Positions 61,747 through 64,000 of a DNA stretch of 64,000 bases are shown piece by piece. The notes below the pieces were generated by a model. The model was given only the letters and a program-made list of their open reading frames with translations. It did not search any database and was not told the DNA's origin. This DNA is from CAZQHK01 sp964593455 (lineage in GTDB: Bacteria > Muiribacteriota > CAYSPT01), in contig CAZQHK010000002.1 of NCBI GenBank assembly GCA_964593455.1, forward strand, positions 1-64,000, in the 5' to 3' direction. Every line of letters starts with the position of its first letter. Position 1 is the first letter of the stretch. The translations under genes were made by a program, and so were the position numbers.

Positions 61747-63135
61747 CTACTCGCCCGGCACGAGAATAATCTTTGGCCGGGAACGATAGATGTCACGTGA
61801 AAGCGTGCGGTTCTCTGTTTTTCCATCGGGATAGGTAATCTCCTGGAAGGCCGTTACGGAATAGCCGTCATTTCCGACGTCTTCCACTTTTTCGATTCCG
61901 GGAAGTAGCTGGGGGTCTATCTTCGTAATCGTTTCGGCGGTGAGAACCCGAAGACCTTCCTGCCACAGTTTTACCTTGACCTTCGTTGGTTTAGATCCGT
62001 ATAGTGTCACGGTTTGCTGGCCATCTTTGAGCCGGGACGATATGAGAACGGACTGGTCCAGAGTGTTTCTGATCACAAAATCCTTGTGTCCCCAGACCAC
62101 CGCAGCGTCCCGGCCTTGCGGGACATAAGCCGAATCTATGAAGTACATTGAATGCGGGTACCGTTTTATTATTTCCAGGTTGGCCAGCAGCACGCTGTTG
62201 TAAAGTGTCGTCGTTACCTGGCAGATGCCGCCGCCGATGTCGGCGATAAGTTTGCCGCCAATTATAGAGGAGGCGGCTTTAAAACCACGTTTCACCGTCC
62301 TGGGACCGACTGCTTCATTAAATGAAAACTCCTCACCCGGAGCAATAATCCAACCGTCTATGGCCTCACTGGCCAGTGTTAGGTTAACCTTTCTGGAAGC
62401 CTTGGACTCATCGTACTCAGTGGAAAACGTGGCTAATTCCACCGTTAACCCTGATTTTTCCTGGAATGTTCCGAAATCCGGGTTGACGGGAAGCTGGGCA
62501 AAAACAATATCTACCTCTTTCTGGTAGACGAAAGGATCGTTTTGAAAACTTTGCTTGATTACGTTTATTGTTTTCTTCCGATTGATTGTCAACCCCGGTT
62601 TACCGCGATGGATTTTCATGCTGCCGTCGTCAAACGAAAAGAGGGAAGCCGGTTCCGCCGCCACTTCTATTTGGCCGGCGAGAGTCGAGAAGATGGCCTT
62701 GACCATTTCCCCGTCGATGTTCACCGATAACGGCACGGTGAGAGGGGCCCGCATCGTTCTCCACCAGTTCCTGACCCGAAGCCACAGGCTACGACCGTTT
62801 CCAAAGGTCCAAATTCTTTCCACCAGTTCATTGCCGGGAGCTTTTACTCCTAATTCCTCGGGAGAGAAAAGCCAGGATCCCCTGGAGCTTTTAAGCAAAA
62901 CCTGCCCCTGCATCACCTGGTTGGACAGTTCCCAGACAATTTTGGTAATCTCTCCTTTCGTGCATCCCTTCAACGACATACTATTGATAAACACGCTCGG
63001 CCGAAGAATGCCCGAAAAAAAATAGAAATGAAGCGAAAGCATCAGCCCGGCCAGACAGACCACGGAGATAACAAAAAGAGGCAGAAAACGCCCGGAAGCA
63101 CCACCACCGCATTTTAGTGATCTACTTAACCTCAT
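61747..63135 (-). CDS. VanW-family protein with peptidoglycan-binding-like domain
   Basis: A 462-aa membrane-anchored protein. One TM segment lies at about 17-38. A YoaR/PG_binding_4-like region follows (about 60-240; twin segments ending GKPGLTINRKKTI). The VanW domain is at about 250-385 with SFNEAVGPRTVKRGFKAASSIIGGKLIADIGGGICQVTTTLYNSVLLANL and a G5-like tail (VEDVGNDGYSVTAFQEITYPDG). VanW-type proteins act at the cell wall in Gram-positive and related bacteria; the exact reaction is unknown. The start has AAAGGAGA upstream. Confidence 0.92.
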   Translation of the reverse strand: MRLSRSLKCGGGASGRFLPLFVISVVCLAGLMLSLHFYFFSGILRPSVFINSMSLKGCTKGEITKIVWELSNQVMQGQVLLKSSRGSWLFSPEELGVKAPGNELVERIWTFGNGRSLWLRVRNWWRTMRAPLTVPLSVNIDGEMVKAIFSTLAGQIEVAAEPASLFSFDDGSMKIHRGKPGLTINRKKTINVIKQSFQNDPFVYQKEVDIVFAQLPVNPDFGTFQEKSGLTVELATFSTEYDESKASRKVNLTLASEAIDGWIIAPGEEFSFNEAVGPRTVKRGFKAASSIIGGKLIADIGGGICQVTTTLYNSVLLANLEIIKRYPHSMYFIDSAYVPQGRDAAVVWGHKDFVIRNTLDQSVLISSRLKDGQQTVTLYGSKPTKVKVKLWQEGLRVLTAETITKIDPQLLPGIEKVEDVGNDGYSVTAFQEITYPDGKTENRTLSRDIYRSRPKIILVPGE

Positions 63136-63362
63136 TGGCTGAACAATCTCCTTTGAGAATACAGCGTTTGACTGGCGAAAAATATCTACCGATGCTCTAC
63201 ACAGTTGCCCATCTCTACTGTGTTTTCATTATACGATGAGCTTCAGGCAGGGTCAACTCTCGCTTTTCTGTTATGCATGATCAATTCCGATAATTAAAAA
63301 ATTGCTTCAAGTTTCTTTGTTTATCATCCGATATTTTTCAAAGAGGACATAATATACCTTCA

Positions 63363-63399
63363 TCCTGTCCTGCCTGTTAATAACGTAAGCCGGACAGGA
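63363..63399 (+). promoter_or_regulatory. Leader hairpin before the lipoprotein gene
   Basis: TCCTGTCC (63363-63370) pairs perfectly with GGACAGGA (63392-63399) around a 21-nt loop, about 45 bp before the start at 63442. ATCCTG/CAGGAT could close an alternative outer stem. It might regulate the downstream gene; no known riboswitch is recognised. Confidence 0.35.
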
Positions 63400-63441
63400 G
63401 ACAAAGGTCGAAGCAGGATAAAGGAGGGAACATAGAACACT

Positions 63442-64000
63442 ATGAAGATTAACAAGAGGAAACGGAGCAAGGTAGCGTTACGGACCCTGGTATTGATGGC
63501 GATCGTTATGGCTATCACCGGCTGTAACAATAATGCCGGCATAGATAACGGGATAATCACCGGAGAACTCAAAATGGTCGGTGGAGGGCCGCTCCCGGCC
63601 ATAACCATCAGGGCCGAGGGTTTGACCGCCGGGTCCACCAGCCCGGGACAGTTGTCACGGTATACCACCGTCCAGGGTATGGACGGGCATTACACCATCC
63701 CCAATTGCAAGGTGGGAGTTTACAATGTCACCTACTACATACCCCAATTTTCACAAGGATATCTCTACAAGATCAGTCTCCGGGATGGAAATCCCTCCTC
63801 CGGAGGAGGCGGAGGCGAAGTAGAACCGGTTTCAAGGGTATCTCAGAAAAAAATCTCGCCCAAACAAGGGAATTATACTATCGACGCGTATGTAGAGAGT
63901 GGACAGAGCTACATAATGCCTACTATCTATCTTGAAAAAGAAGCTGCTTCAGGCATCGGTGTACTGACCGGGCATGTGTACAATGCCAAAGGCCGGAACA
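63442..64000 (+). CDS. Lipoprotein with carboxypeptidase-regulatory-like beta domains (partial, runs off the window)
   Basis: An open frame of 186 codons with no stop before the window ends. The N-terminus is basic (MKINKRKRSK), followed by a lipoprotein signal and the lipobox AITGC (Cys28). The next part resembles carboxypeptidase-regulatory or CnaB-type repeats: IITGELKMVGGGPLPAITI, TTVQGMDGHYTIPNCKVGVYNV, then a second start, GVLTGHVYNAKG. A Gly-rich insert (SSGGGGGE) lies between. AAGGAGGG is upstream, though 13 bases away. It is likely a surface lipoprotein with several such domains. Confidence 0.85.
   Translation, partial: MKINKRKRSKVALRTLVLMAIVMAITGCNNNAGIDNGIITGELKMVGGGPLPAITIRAEGLTAGSTSPGQLSRYTTVQGMDGHYTIPNCKVGVYNVTYYIPQFSQGYLYKISLRDGNPSSGGGGGEVEPVSRVSQKKISPKQGNYTIDAYVESGQSYIMPTIYLEKEAASGIGVLTGHVYNAKGRN

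Noticed and set aside
63360..63668. 102-codon minus-strand frame with hydrophobic stretches
   Set aside because: It is antisense to the lipoprotein gene that starts at 63442 with a clear signal and lipobox; its hydrophobicity mirrors that signal sequence.

Overview
The window looks like part of a draft, probably metagenome-derived bacterial chromosome of moderate GC. It contains a 100-base N gap, and it starts exactly at the end of an insertion sequence. The genetic code is standard (TAG, TAA and TGA all end clear genes). Housekeeping genes are bacterial: leuS, ftsY, rpmF, plsX, fabG, acpP, rnc, ispG and dapF. The order rpmF-plsX-(…)-fabG-acpP-rnc-radical SAM resembles Firmicutes/Clostridia-type operons, but fabD, fabH and fabF are absent and an acyl-CoA dehydrogenase sits among the genes. 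I therefore do not name a phylum. Flagellins, a PilT ATPase, lipoproteins and very large TPR proteins point to a motile, surface-active bacterium.

Layout. 1-1166: IS630-family element. 1.2-5.3 kb (minus): HEAT-repeat protein and an ABC-2 exporter. 5.5-7.6 kb: pilT, convergent with a GAF protein. 7.6-16.4 kb (minus): one long overlapping operon of TPR protein, ispG, adenylate cyclase and phnD-phnC-phnE. 16.4-17.1 kb: repeats. 17.1-18.8 kb (minus): PrsW-like protease and an unusual dapF. 19.0-21.1 kb (plus): a large unrecognised gene. 21.1-31.2 kb (minus): flagellin locus with two giant flagellins around a short one. 31.7-38.2 kb (minus): fatty-acid/phospholipid and RNA genes, then ftsY. 38.3-49.3 kb: polysaccharide and glycosylation genes, interrupted by the gap. 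49.4-57.9 kb: leuS, DUF2284, a TPR lipid-or-envelope protein, a PTS IIA protein, a hydrogenase-maturation-type protease and a lipoprotein. 58-58.9 kb: tandem repeats. 58.9-64 kb: a large orphan protein, a VanW-like protein and the start of a lipoprotein.

The most distinctive part is the flagellin locus. Two proteins of about 1,400-1,480 codons carry flagellin ends and, between them, eleven related beta-type repeats of the 'NG…GD.(i/v).f.g…P..GD.v.v.y' kind. One copy has a concanavalin/LamG-like domain nested inside a repeat unit. The other carries a single in-frame TAG centred in a perfect 16-bp palindrome. The two flagellin transcription units share a TTGACA-N17-TAG(G/C)CT promoter. An ISL3-like remnant with a perfect 8-bp target duplication sits at the stop codon of the short flagellin. 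A lone flagellin C-terminus with a terminator-like hairpin, on the other side of the 674-aa gene, shows that the array was once longer.

Other points of interest are a DapF homologue with both catalytic cysteines replaced by serine, an RNase III lacking two conserved acidic residues, a PhnE permease with a large extracytoplasmic insertion, a composite repeat fused in frame to the start of phnD, and a dispersed repeat family with at least five sizeable copies.
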